DNA of 19,495 nucleotides from an uncultured Lachnospiraceae bacterium (GTDB lineage: Bacteria; Bacillota; Clostridia; Lachnospirales; Lachnospiraceae): positions 125,951 to 145,445 of the forward strand of contig CAPQSW010000001.1 of NCBI GenBank assembly GCA_948688495.1, written 5' to 3'. Both the position numbers and the translations under genes were made by a program. The notes below the pieces were generated by a model, which was not told the DNA's origin, made no database searches, and was given only the letters and a program-made list of their open reading frames with translations. This document shows positions 1 to 7,245 of the stretch, piece by piece (within the stretch, counting starts at the first letter, position 1; every line of letters starts with the position of its first letter).

Positions 1-11
1 AAATTTGCATA

Positions 12-20
12 TGCTATAAT
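12..20 (+). promoter_or_regulatory. Extended -10 promoter of the antisense RNA
   Basis: The sequence reads TGC-TATAAT, a consensus -10 at 15-20 with the TGn extension at 12-14. A -35 would lie off the left edge, so it cannot be judged. The predicted start of transcription is about base 27. No coding frame with a ribosome binding site follows; the transcript runs into a strong terminator at 66-104. It is therefore read as the promoter of a small RNA. Confidence 0.65.
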
Positions 21-26
21 GCCAAT

Positions 27-106
27 AGGCAAAAAGAAATCACAAGTCCATGCGGACAAGAAGTGAATCCCCAAACCGTGTTGCAGCACAGTTTGGGGAT
101 TTTTCT
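27..106 (+). ncRNA. Putative antisense antitoxin RNA (RNA II-like)
   Basis: This predicted RNA of about 80 nt starts after the -10 at 15-20 and ends in the T-run after the hairpin at 66-101. Bases 31-53 nearly repeat 215-238 on the same strand: 15 bases are identical, followed by one small indel and substitution, then TCCATGC. Since 215-238 is the template of the toxin's start region on the other strand, this RNA can pair with the toxin mRNA from just before the start codon through about codon 7. Both RNAs also cross the shared terminator hairpin. This is the arrangement known for the par locus of plasmid pAD1 (fst RNA I and RNA II): convergent RNAs, direct repeats over the toxin start, and a common terminator. 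Antitoxin function is inferred. Confidence 0.68.
66..106 (+). terminator. Strong terminator shared by toxin and antisense RNA
   Basis: Bases 66-80 pair with 87-101 around the loop TTGCAG, with one C/A mismatch in a GC-rich stem, and are followed by TTTTCTTTTC. It is a textbook intrinsic terminator on the plus strand. Read on the minus strand the same hairpin lacks a good T-run, but it lies where the toxin transcript should end, as in bidirectional par terminators. Confidence 0.85.
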
Positions 107-137
107 TTTCTTTTATAGTGGCAAAGTACCCACTAGG

Positions 138-236
138 TTAGTTGTTGCTCTTATCGTCACTGTCTAACCATTTGATGATGTAGTGGCAGGCTACACCAGC
201 CAAAACAGCAACTAAAAAAGAAATCACAACTTCCAT
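138..236 (-). CDS. Small membrane toxin, Fst-like type I toxin candidate
   Basis: This 32-residue ORF is too short for ordinary ORF calls. It starts MEVVISFLVAVLAGV, continues through one hydrophobic span (about residues 3-21), and ends in a charged tail IKWLDSDDKSNN. One membrane helix plus a short acidic/basic C-terminus is the architecture of the Fst/par family and of small toxins annotated as holin-like. These insert in the cytoplasmic membrane when over-produced. A very strong ribosome binding site (GGGAGGAGG, template 244-252) lies about 7 bases upstream of the ATG. The gene has its own extended -10 promoter, a 5'-end stem-loop, and a convergent antisense RNA carrying a copy of its start region. 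Coding is well supported by the ribosome binding site and composition. The toxin role is inferred from architecture and locus layout, not shown. Confidence 0.75.
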   Translation of the reverse strand: MEVVISFLVAVLAGVACHYIIKWLDSDDKSNN

Positions 237-252
237 GCAAACACCTCCTCCC

Positions 253-276
253 TGTTGCGGGTGTCGGTGAGCAACA
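253..276 (-). promoter_or_regulatory. 5'-end stem-loop of the toxin mRNA
   Basis: TGTTGC (253-258) and GCAACA (271-276) form a perfect 6-bp inverted repeat around 12 bases. It lies exactly between the predicted transcription start (about 275) and the toxin ribosome binding site. In Fst RNA I and other type I toxin mRNAs, 5' stem-loops restrain translation and stabilise the mRNA. The same role is inferred here. Confidence 0.5.
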
Positions 277-281
277 CATAA

Positions 282-290
282 ATTATATCA
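282..290 (-). promoter_or_regulatory. Extended -10 promoter of the toxin gene
   Basis: On the minus strand the sequence is TGA-TATAAT, a perfect -10 at 282-287 with the TGn extension at 288-290. The hexamer at 305-310 (TACAAA on the minus strand) is a poor -35, which extended -10 promoters tolerate. Transcription would begin near 275, giving a leader of about 40 nt before the toxin ATG. Confidence 0.6.
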
Positions 291-310
291 TACTATTCGA
301 TATCTTTGTA

Positions 311-504
311 CTTTTATCTCAAAGATTTGTTCTGAGGATTGTGGTTATAGCAATCCGATGCTCGCTATTTCTTTGGACACTGACCTCATGGTAATCTTCT
401 TGTATAGTCAATATCTATTTTCACATCCGAAAAGAATATTTGCAAGCATAAGAGGCATATATGCAGTTGTTCCTTCAGGAAATCTTTTAAAATTTTCTTT
501 TATT
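311..504. other. AT-rich gap with nothing assignable
   Basis: Between the toxin promoter and the integrase remnant I see no reading frame with a ribosome binding site, no strong hairpin and no tRNA. The stretch may be decayed mobile-element DNA, given the broken integrase beside it, but nothing in it can be named. Confidence 0.5.
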
Positions 505-861
505 TTAAATTGCTGGTGATGTAACTATATAACGATTGTCAACCGCATAATCAAAAGCCTTCGTTATTATTCCCCTTACTGAAGATATTGTATTTCTCGA
601 AAAACCGTCATGAAACATTTTAGTGATGAATGATTGAAGTATCTCTCTAGCTATGGATTTTAATTTATATTCGCCGATGGAAGGTTTAATATATAATCTA
701 ATTTTTTTCTCATATCCTTTCATAGTAACATCTTTGCAAGATAGTTTGCAATCGTTTTTAATCCATTTATCCAAAAAATCAGCAACAGATAGTTCCGATG
801 GTTCAATAGGTTGTCCTATATTCTCATATGTTCGTTGTGCCAGTTTTCCAGCTTCCCCTTA
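505..861 (-). pseudogene. Truncated tyrosine recombinase/integrase (core-binding domain only)
   Basis: The open frame runs from a stop at 859-861 to TAA at 505-507, with no ATG start; the first usable codon is a TTG at 772-774. It reads through PSELSVADFLDKWIKND, IRLYIKPSIGEYKLKSI and FSRNTISSVRGII to FDYAVDNRYIVTSPAI. This matches the SAM-like core-binding domain of phage/ICE integrases (Tn916 Int type). The N-terminal arm-binding domain and the whole C-terminal catalytic domain (Arg...His-x-x-Arg...Tyr) are missing: the frame stops just where the catalytic domain should begin. It cannot recombine DNA. The surrounding DNA is clearly more AT-rich than the metabolic genes to the right. It marks a former integrated element. 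Confidence 0.8.
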
Positions 862-900
862 TATAAAAAGTGATATGTATAAAAACTATAATAGCATATC

Positions 901-959
901 AAGTCTATAAAGTCTAAATTATTCTGAAGTCTAAATCAAAAAGTTTTGTAGACTTCAGA
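901..959. repeat. AAGTCTA direct repeats and an 11-bp inverted repeat
   Basis: AAGTCTA occurs at 901-907, 910-916 and 927-933, and inverted at 949-955. The last two form a perfect 11-bp inverted repeat, TCTGAAGTCTA (923-933) with TAGACTTCAGA (949-959), around a 15-base centre that itself contains CAAAA/TTTTG. No T-run follows on either strand, so it is not a typical terminator. Placed just upstream of the integrase remnant, it could be arm-type integrase sites or an operator of the lost element. The function is unproven. Confidence 0.5.
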
Positions 960-985
960 CAATTTTCACACAATTTTAGATTATA

Positions 986-1028
986 ACAAAAAATTAAAGA
1001 GGGCTATCAGATTCCTCCAATAGCCCTC
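986..1028 (-). terminator. Terminator of the NifU-like/GGGtGRT operon
   Basis: GAGGGCTAT (999-1007) pairs perfectly with ATAGCCCTC (1020-1028) around 12 bases. On the minus strand it is followed by TTTAATTTTTTG. It lies 27 bases past the GGGtGRT stop codon. Confidence 0.88.
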
Positions 1029-1054
1029 GAAGTATTGATTTTACTAGGTTTTCC

Positions 1055-2065
1055 CTAGAACTTCCCAGCCTTCGCTGCTTCCTCAACGGAAACTGCCACT
1101 GCAACCGTAGCTCCTACCATTGGGTTGTTACCCATTCCGATCAGGCCCATCATTTCTACGTGAGCCGGAACAGAAGAAGAACCTGCAAACTGTGCATCAG
1201 AGTGCATGCGTCCCATGGTGTCTGTCATACCGTAGGAAGCCGGTCCTGCTGCCATGTTGTCTGGATGAAGAGTACGTCCCGTACCACCGCCGGATGCAAC
1301 GGAGAAGTATTTCTTACCCTGCTCATTGCATTCCTTCTTATATGTACCTGCTACCGGATGCTGGAAACGTGTAGGATTGGTGGAGTTACCAGTGATGGAA
1401 ACACCTACGTTTTCGTGGTGCATAATTGCAACACCTTCCTGAACATCATCTGCACCATAGCATTTAACCGTTGCGCGAAGTCCATCGGAGTATGCTTTCT
1501 CATATTCTACATTCAGTTTTGCTTCCTTATAGTCATACTTTGTCTCTACAAATGTAAATCCGTTAATACGGGAAATAATCTGTGCCGCATCTTTGCCAAG
1601 ACCATTTAAGATAACGCGCAGAGGCTTCTGGCGTACCTTATTTGCCTTCTCAGCGATACCGATAGCGCCCTCTGCTGCTGCGAAGGACTCATGTCCAGCC
1701 AGGAAGCAGAAACATTCCGTTTCTTCCTCTAACAGCATCTTACCAAGATTGCCGTGTCCCAGTCCAACTTTTCTGTGGTCTGCAACGGAACCTGGAATAC
1801 AGAAAGCCTGAAGGCCTTCTCCGATTGCTGCTGCTGCATCTGCTGCCCTCTTAGCGCCTTTTTTGATTGCAATTGCTGCACCTACGGTGTATGCCCAGCA
1901 TGCGTTTTCAAAACAGATCGGCTGAATCTTCTTTACCTGCTCGTATACATCAAGCCCTGCATCTTTGGTAATTTTCTCAGCTTCTTCAAGGGAGCTGATT
2001 CCATAATTATTTAATACAGAATTGATCTGGTCAATTCTTCTCTCATATGATTCAAATAAAGCCAT
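1055..2065 (-). CDS. GGGtGRT family protein
   Basis: This 336-residue protein contains the family-defining motif GGGTGRT at residues 259-265, in the context SVASGGGTGRTLHPDN. Conserved glycine/methionine-rich stretches follow (MGRMHSDAQFAG, VPAHVEMMGLIGMGNNP). The family (Pfam GGGtGRT) is named only for this motif and its biochemical role is unknown. It is usually found next to a NifU-like Fe-S scaffold gene, as here: the scaffold stop is 19 bases upstream. The open frame extends to 2119, but the start is placed at the ATG at 2063-2065 (MALFESYERRI). That ATG has an AAGGAGAA ribosome binding site about 8 bases upstream, and the extension overlaps the upstream gene. No signal peptide or membrane span is visible, so it is probably cytoplasmic. 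Several cysteines (ICFENAC, ETECFCF) could be relevant to metal or cluster binding, but this is inference. Confidence 0.9.
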   Translation of the reverse strand: MALFESYERRIDQINSVLNNYGISSLEEAEKITKDAGLDVYEQVKKIQPICFENACWAYTVGAAIAIKKGAKRAADAAAAIGEGLQAFCIPGSVADHRKVGLGHGNLGKMLLEEETECFCFLAGHESFAAAEGAIGIAEKANKVRQKPLRVILNGLGKDAAQIISRINGFTFVETKYDYKEAKLNVEYEKAYSDGLRATVKCYGADDVQEGVAIMHHENVGVSITGNSTNPTRFQHPVAGTYKKECNEQGKKYFSVASGGGTGRTLHPDNMAAGPASYGMTDTMGRMHSDAQFAGSSSVPAHVEMMGLIGMGNNPMVGATVAVAVSVEEAAKAGKF

Positions 2066-2084
2066 TGTATTCGTTCTCCTTTCC

Positions 2085-2777
2085 TTACTGTTCTCTCGGG
2101 TCAATAATCTTAGCAGCATCCGCTACGCGGCCATACTGTCCTTTTGCTTTCTCCCAAGCAGTGTTAGGATCATCGCCTTTTTTGATGAAGTCAGTCATTT
2201 TGCCAAGGCTTACAAACTGGTATCCGATTACTTCGTTATCTTCATCCAAAGCAATACCAGTTACATAACCTTCTGCCATTTCCAGGTAACGAACACCCTT
2301 TTCTTTCGTTGCGTACATAGTTCCAACCTGAGAACGAAGCCCTTTTCCTAAGTCTTCCAGACCAGCTCCTACTGCAAGTCCGTCGTCAGAGAATGCACTC
2401 TGGGTACGTCCATATACAATCTGTAAGAACAGCTCTCTCATAGCTGTATTGATTGCATCACAGACAAGGTCTGTATTCAGTGCTTCCAAAATCGTCTTAC
2501 CCTGTAAAATCTCTGCTGCCATAGCTGCGGAGTGCGTCATTCCGGAACATCCGATGGTCTCAACCAAAGCTTCCTCAATTACACCATTTTTTACATTCAG
2601 GGAAAGCTTACAGGCACCCTGCTGTGGTGCACACCAGCCTATGCCATGTGTAAAACCGGAAATATCTTCAATTTTCTTGGAATGAACCCATTTTCCTTCT
2701 TCCGGAATCGGAGCAGGTTCATGTTTTGCGCCCTTGGCTACAGGACACATGTTTTCGACTTCCTTAGTGTAAATCAT
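2085..2777 (-). CDS. NifU/IscU-like iron-sulfur cluster assembly scaffold protein
   Basis: This 230-residue protein has an IscU-type core in its first half: CAPQQGACKLS (C49, C56), IGCSGMTHS (C77) and LVCDAIN (C106). The spacing suits the cysteine ligands that hold a transient Fe-S cluster. The N-terminus carries one extra cysteine (MCPVAKG, C11). The second half (about residues 120-230) is longer than classic IscU and unlike NifU's thioredoxin-like tail. This longer form is the version that accompanies GGGtGRT proteins. The start has an AAAGGAG ribosome binding site. No cysteine desulfurase (SufS/IscS) or Suf gene is in the window, so this pair is not the housekeeping cluster-assembly operon. 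It is the first gene of a two-gene operon with the GGGtGRT protein. Fe-S binding is inferred from the cysteine pattern. Confidence 0.87.
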   Translation of the reverse strand: MIYTKEVENMCPVAKGAKHEPAPIPEEGKWVHSKKIEDISGFTHGIGWCAPQQGACKLSLNVKNGVIEEALVETIGCSGMTHSAAMAAEILQGKTILEALNTDLVCDAINTAMRELFLQIVYGRTQSAFSDDGLAVGAGLEDLGKGLRSQVGTMYATKEKGVRYLEMAEGYVTGIALDEDNEVIGYQFVSLGKMTDFIKKGDDPNTAWEKAKGQYGRVADAAKIIDPREQ

Positions 2778-2989
2778 TTTAAGACTCCTTTCAACATATA
2801 CAAATTTTACTGTGAGAAAGATAATCTATGTATTCTGCATTCCAAGCCTATACCACAGGCAACGGCTGATATCTTTCCCACACCTAAGCATATTTAATCA
2901 TATTTTGTCTAAATAGTCCAGTGTTTTCCATAGAAAATTTAGTTACGTTACGTGTAACAGTTCCGCCAGCCGCCCTAAAAAAGCGTTGC
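2778..2989. other. Intergenic region between divergent genes
   Basis: This AT-rich spacer holds the leader of the NifU-like operon. GCCT/AGGC at 2846-2860 makes a small stem-loop in that leader, with a competing AGCC/GGCT pairing. GTTAC/GTAAC at 2947-2958 is a short palindrome that could be an operator. I do not find a convincing -35/-10 pair for the minus strand, nor a known riboswitch. Confidence 0.3.
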
Positions 2990-3018
2990 TTGATTCTTCG
3001 CCTGACTAAATATATAAT
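2990..3018 (+). promoter_or_regulatory. Promoter of the secreted glucosaminidase gene
   Basis: TTGATT (2990-2995), a 17-base spacer and TATAAT (3013-3018) form a near-consensus sigma-A promoter. Transcription would start near 3025, about 33 bases before the ATG at 3058. Confidence 0.72.
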
Positions 3019-3057
3019 AAAAGCAAAAGACAAAATAAAATAAAGAAGGTGGATATT

Positions 3058-5580
3058 ATGAACTCAAAAAAAATCACAACACTTATTCTTGCAGCAGTAC
3101 TGCTCTGCCAACAGCTCACATGGCATTGGCCCATTGAGGTCCTTGCCGCCAAGGAATCTTCCCCAGACCCGATAAGTGAGCAGGTTACCGGTGATGATGC
3201 TAACGCATATCTGGAAGCAGAAACAGCATTTGCCGCGCTTGCTGCCGACCACGACGTTTACGCCCTGCTGTATCAATGCGGTTCCTATGACGTCATGGAA
3301 TCTCCCTCATATGATTCTGTACCAATAGTGAATATCCTGACCGGACACCAGGTACGCCTGATTAGAGCAGCATTTGCGGACGACGGAATCTGGTACCAGG
3401 CAGAGGTAATGGTGAACGGCATTTTATACCGCGGATATATCGAGGATGATTACCTGGTTTCTGCCGATGAAGGGCTGAACGAATGGAGAAAGACATGGGG
3501 GAACGCTGCATCCGAAAATCCCATGCCGTTTTCCGGTGCAGCAAGGGCCGGCACAGATTTAAACGCGTTTCCGGCGAGCTACCGCCCATACATACAATCA
3601 CTGCTCGCAGCACATCCCAACTGGACATTTGTACCCTTTCATACCAATCTGGACTGGAATACAGTGCTCCAGCAGGAAATGAGCCCGGCAAGAAATCTGG
3701 TTCCCTCAAACTGCATGGAAAGCTGGAAAATGTCCAATGTGGTTTTAAGCGCTCCTTACTGGGTGCAGGCCAGCGAGGCTATTGTCCGCTATTACCTGGA
3801 TCCCAGAAATTTTTTGAATGAGGATGCAGTCTTTCAGTTTGAGCTGCTCTCCTTTAATTCTGCCTGCCATACGGAATCCGGGGTAAGGGCCATACTCAAA
3901 GGCACATTTATGGCAAATGCAACGCTTGAGAACGGCCTGAGCTATGCCCAGAACTTTATGAATATTGGATGGGAATTAAATGTCAGCCCCTACCATCTGG
4001 CAAGCCGGGTACGGCAGGAACAGGGCGTCGAGGGGACGTCGCCTTTGATTTCCGGAACTTATCCCGGTTATGAGGGATATTACAATTATTACAATATCCA
4101 GGCATCCGGGGCAACCTATGATGAGATTATAAGAAACGGCCTTGAGGAGGCCAAAGCCGGGGGCTGGACGACTCGCTATGCCGCCCTGTACGGCGGCTCC
4201 CAAAAAGTATGCAACAATTATATCAAAATAGGACAAAATACCTTGTACCTGCAGAAGTTTGATGTGGACAACTCTGACGGAAATCTGTACTGGCATCAAT
4301 ACATGCAAAACCTTCTGGCAGCGGAAAGCGAGGGCAAATCTGCAAGGACAGGTTATGCGAATATGAATGTTATTAATAATTCCTTTATATTCCGCATCCC
4401 CATCTATAACAACATGCCTGCTGCTGCCTGCATGATGCCAAAAGACAGCCTGGCATCCCCCGTTCTTCGTTCCTCCATTTCCAATTATGACAAAATAATG
4501 CTGAAATGGCAGGAAATCCCCGGAGCACAGGGATACCAGATTTACCGTTCCACCAAGCCGAATACCGGGTTTAAACAGGTTGCCACGGTTAACTCCGGGG
4601 GAACTGTTTCCTGGTCGGACAAGGTTGGTATTAATAAGACCTATTATTATAAAATCAGAAGCTTTCGGTACTTTAATGATATCGGAATATTCTCCCCTTA
4701 TTCCGCCGTAGTCAAAGCCAGCACTAAAATAACGGCGCCCCAGATTTCCTCCCTGTCCGTATCCTCCTACCGCAAGATAACCATAAAGTGGGATAAGACA
4801 AAGAACGTGACCGGTTACAAGGTTTACCGCAAAACCGGGACATCCGGCTCTTACAAGCTAATCAAGAACATAAACGGCGCAGGCACCACAAGCTATGCGG
4901 ACAGCAGCATTTCACCGAACGTCTCTTATTATTACAGGGTGAAGGCTTATAAAACGGTCAAAAAAAAGGACTATAATTCTTCTTACAGCAATGTAGTCCT
5001 GGCCAAAACGAACCTTGGAAAGCCGTCTATACGTTCTGTGAGCTCCTCATCTCCCACCAAAGTCAAACTTTCCTGGAAGAAAGCAGACGGCGCGCAGGGA
5101 TACCAGATTTACCGTGCAAGCTCTTACAAAGGCAAATACACCAAAGTCAAAACGGTTACGGGAGGCAATGTCTCAAGCTGCACCAATACGGGGCTTGTGC
5201 CCAATAAAACCTATTATTATAAAGTACGTGCCTACAGAACCGTAAATAAAGTAAAAACATATTCCAAGTTTTCATCCGTCACAAGTATCACTCCAAGGCT
5301 GGAAGCACCTGAAATCAAATCCGTCACCGGAATATCGACGGACAGGGTAAAGATTTCCTGGAAGAAAACAGACGGTGCGAAAGGCTACCGCCTCTACCGG
5401 TCCACTTCCAAGAAAGGCCCCTATAAGCTGGTAGGAACCACAACGGGCAGCTCCTATACTGACATTGGCCTTTCTGGCAAGAAAACCTATTATTACAAAG
5501 TCCGGGCTTATGTAAAAGTTTCCGGCTCCAACCGCTATTCCGGATATTCCGACCTATGGTCCGTGCAGACGAAAAACTAG
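3058..5580 (+). CDS. Secreted LytD-like beta-N-acetylglucosaminidase with four FN3 domains
   Basis: This 840-residue protein starts with a signal peptide (MNSKKITTLILAAVLL, likely cleaved after VLA at residue 30). An SH3-like wall-binding segment follows (about 65-135). The glucosaminidase domain (about 172-420) has the landmarks YYLDPRNFLNED and LASRVRQEQG, the latter containing the likely catalytic Glu321, and PLISG. Four fibronectin type III repeats (about 468-555, 556-655, 656-748, 749-840) each begin with a Ser/Lys-rich strand and share GYQIYR/GYKVYR and TYYYKVRAY motifs. It should cut the N-acetylglucosamine bond of peptidoglycan outside the cell, for wall turnover or cell separation. 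The frame is open from a GTG at 3049, but that GTG lies inside the ribosome binding site AAGGTGG, so the ATG at 3058 is the start. The family call is good; which wall process it serves is unknown. Confidence 0.87.
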   Translation: MNSKKITTLILAAVLLCQQLTWHWPIEVLAAKESSPDPISEQVTGDDANAYLEAETAFAALAADHDVYALLYQCGSYDVMESPSYDSVPIVNILTGHQVRLIRAAFADDGIWYQAEVMVNGILYRGYIEDDYLVSADEGLNEWRKTWGNAASENPMPFSGAARAGTDLNAFPASYRPYIQSLLAAHPNWTFVPFHTNLDWNTVLQQEMSPARNLVPSNCMESWKMSNVVLSAPYWVQASEAIVRYYLDPRNFLNEDAVFQFELLSFNSACHTESGVRAILKGTFMANATLENGLSYAQNFMNIGWELNVSPYHLASRVRQEQGVEGTSPLISGTYPGYEGYYNYYNIQASGATYDEIIRNGLEEAKAGGWTTRYAALYGGSQKVCNNYIKIGQNTLYLQKFDVDNSDGNLYWHQYMQNLLAAESEGKSARTGYANMNVINNSFIFRIPIYNNMPAAACMMPKDSLASPVLRSSISNYDKIMLKWQEIPGAQGYQIYRSTKPNTGFKQVATVNSGGTVSWSDKVGINKTYYYKIRSFRYFNDIGIFSPYSAVVKASTKITAPQISSLSVSSYRKITIKWDKTKNVTGYKVYRKTGTSGSYKLIKNINGAGTTSYADSSISPNVSYYYRVKAYKTVKKKDYNSSYSNVVLAKTNLGKPSIRSVSSSSPTKVKLSWKKADGAQGYQIYRASSYKGKYTKVKTVTGGNVSSCTNTGLVPNKTYYYKVRAYRTVNKVKTYSKFSSVTSITPRLEAPEIKSVTGISTDRVKISWKKTDGAKGYRLYRSTSKKGPYKLVGTTTGSSYTDIGLSGKKTYYYKVRAYVKVSGSNRYSGYSDLWSVQTKN

Positions 5581-5620
5581 GACATATATGACATAATCGC
5601 TATGCCGTACGATACTTTTC

Positions 5621-5658
5621 GCCCTAAGGGATCCTCCTTTTGCGGGTTTCCTTAGGGC
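5621..5658. terminator. Hairpin between convergent genes, probable bidirectional terminator
   Basis: GCCCTAAGG (5621-5629) and CCTTAGGGC (5650-5658) pair perfectly around 20 bases. It sits between the convergent glucosaminidase and ABC exporter genes, ending 3 bases short of the exporter stop. Neither strand has a clear T-run, so termination may be weak or assisted. Confidence 0.5.
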
Positions 5659-5661
5659 CGG

Positions 5662-7245
5662 CTATTCCATAACCTCCATACGGTTAAATGACACAGAGGC
5701 AAGCAGTGCTCCGGCAAAGGTGAAGGCATCCATAATAAGAATCATAAGGAAGAATCCTGCCTCCACACCCAGGAACACCCCGCCGAGCACTGCCGCCACG
5801 ATGGAAAATCCAATGGCAATTGACTGCAGCAGCATTTTTACAAGGGAGCGTCCCATATTTCCAAACAGGTTTCCAATGAGGACATCCGCAAGCATATTAT
5901 AATACAGGCGATTCGCATTGAGACAGATATACAAAAGCACGGTCAGGATGGTCAGCACCGGTCCTATACCAAGAAACACAGCACCCGGGACTGTGATAAA
6001 AATCCCATCGACAATGGCACGTATATGCTCAATCTTTGTAGCATACCACAGTTTCTTCAAGGGACTGTCCGGTATCAAATAAGTATACGGATTTTCCAGC
6101 TCTTTTGACCACTTAGTCGCATAACCGCTGAAAATAAATGTAATGTAACTTACAACTCCGGGAATGATAAATATTTTCGCAGCTCCAAACTCCTCTGTCA
6201 CATCATGGAGGCAGGCAAATACTGCAATGGCAACACCCAGTCCCAGAAAAAGCAGCGTATTCCATCCAAAGATAAAGGTTGGATTTTTCTTATATTCTAA
6301 CAACTGCCGAAAATAAATTGCTTTCGCGTAAGTTCCTTTGTATTCCACTGACGCCTCGCGCAGCTTATTCTTTCTCTTCCACGGGACATTGGCAACTCCC
6401 TTTTTCTGATTCTCCCGCATCTTCTGGTAATCATCTGCAAACTTCATGGCATCCTCGTAATACTCTCCGGTACATTTCATTTTCCATGCAAATGCAAACA
6501 TTCCTATAACAGAGATAAGATACAGTGCCGTACCGATCAGATTGAACATATCCGGTCCCAGGAATATCAGCCTGGTTGCGGCAACATTCCACCCCACAAT
6601 GGGTACGAGCTGAATCACCGGCATGGCAAAATAATCACCAACCAATTCAAAAGAAGGCGTTCCACTTATCAGCTTATACAAAGCGCTTCCCGCGATTACC
6701 GCCATAAAAAGATACATGACAATGGGCAGACGCTTGAAGAATTTCTCGCCAAAGTATTCGTTTCCAAAACAAAAAATAATAATCGAAGCCTCCAAAATAC
6801 TCTCAAACACCACAAAAAACAGGAAATACAAAAGCAGCTTCGGAATTGTAATATGAAACCACAGACCACCGCATACAACAATGAGTATTCCGATAATTAT
6901 ATTTCCAAGAAATGATTTCACACCTTCAAACATCAGTACCATCTTAGGACTGACCGGGGATTGAAAAACAAAATGAACCTCACTCGGCCGGAACAAAAGC
7001 CCCTTTCTCTTGGAATAGCTGATGATATTTCCTGGAATCATGGCAAAAATAATGATGGAGAGAATTGTCACAATATTTTCCGGCGTATCAAAATTCGCTT
7101 CCTGTATCATCGTAGAGAATCCAAACACCATCAATGCCAGATAACATGCAGCAAATACGAGCCAGAAATAAGTAACTGGGCGCCTGAGCGCACGTTTCAC
7201 ACTGTTGATAACCGTTCGTTTGTAGAGATAAATCAGGCCTCTCAT
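5662..7245 (-). CDS. ABC transporter membrane protein (putative ABC exporter)
   Basis: This 527-residue polytopic membrane protein has about ten hydrophobic spans. The first (FWLVFAACYLALMVFGF) starts near residue 27, and a long hydrophobic run closes the C-terminus (about residues 463-520). A soluble loop lies between about 257 and 320 (DDYQKMRENQKKG). It resembles the two-halves exporter permeases annotated as putative ABC exporters in Firmicutes, and has no ATP-binding motif. Its ATG overlaps the stop codon of the ATPase gene in an ATGA junction, so the two are translationally coupled and almost certainly form one transporter. The substrate cannot be told from the sequence. Families with this layout often move peptides or lantibiotic-like compounds, or act in envelope stress, but that is only suggestive. 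Confidence 0.82.
   Translation of the reverse strand: MRGLIYLYKRTVINSVKRALRRPVTYFWLVFAACYLALMVFGFSTMIQEANFDTPENIVTILSIIIFAMIPGNIISYSKRKGLLFRPSEVHFVFQSPVSPKMVLMFEGVKSFLGNIIIGILIVVCGGLWFHITIPKLLLYFLFFVVFESILEASIIIFCFGNEYFGEKFFKRLPIVMYLFMAVIAGSALYKLISGTPSFELVGDYFAMPVIQLVPIVGWNVAATRLIFLGPDMFNLIGTALYLISVIGMFAFAWKMKCTGEYYEDAMKFADDYQKMRENQKKGVANVPWKRKNKLREASVEYKGTYAKAIYFRQLLEYKKNPTFIFGWNTLLFLGLGVAIAVFACLHDVTEEFGAAKIFIIPGVVSYITFIFSGYATKWSKELENPYTYLIPDSPLKKLWYATKIEHIRAIVDGIFITVPGAVFLGIGPVLTILTVLLYICLNANRLYYNMLADVLIGNLFGNMGRSLVKMLLQSIAIGFSIVAAVLGGVFLGVEAGFFLMILIMDAFTFAGALLASVSFNRMEVME

Noticed and set aside
2947..2958. GTTAC/GTAAC palindrome as a named regulator site
   Set aside because: The arms are only five bases and fit no known box convincingly, so it is left as an unnamed short palindrome.
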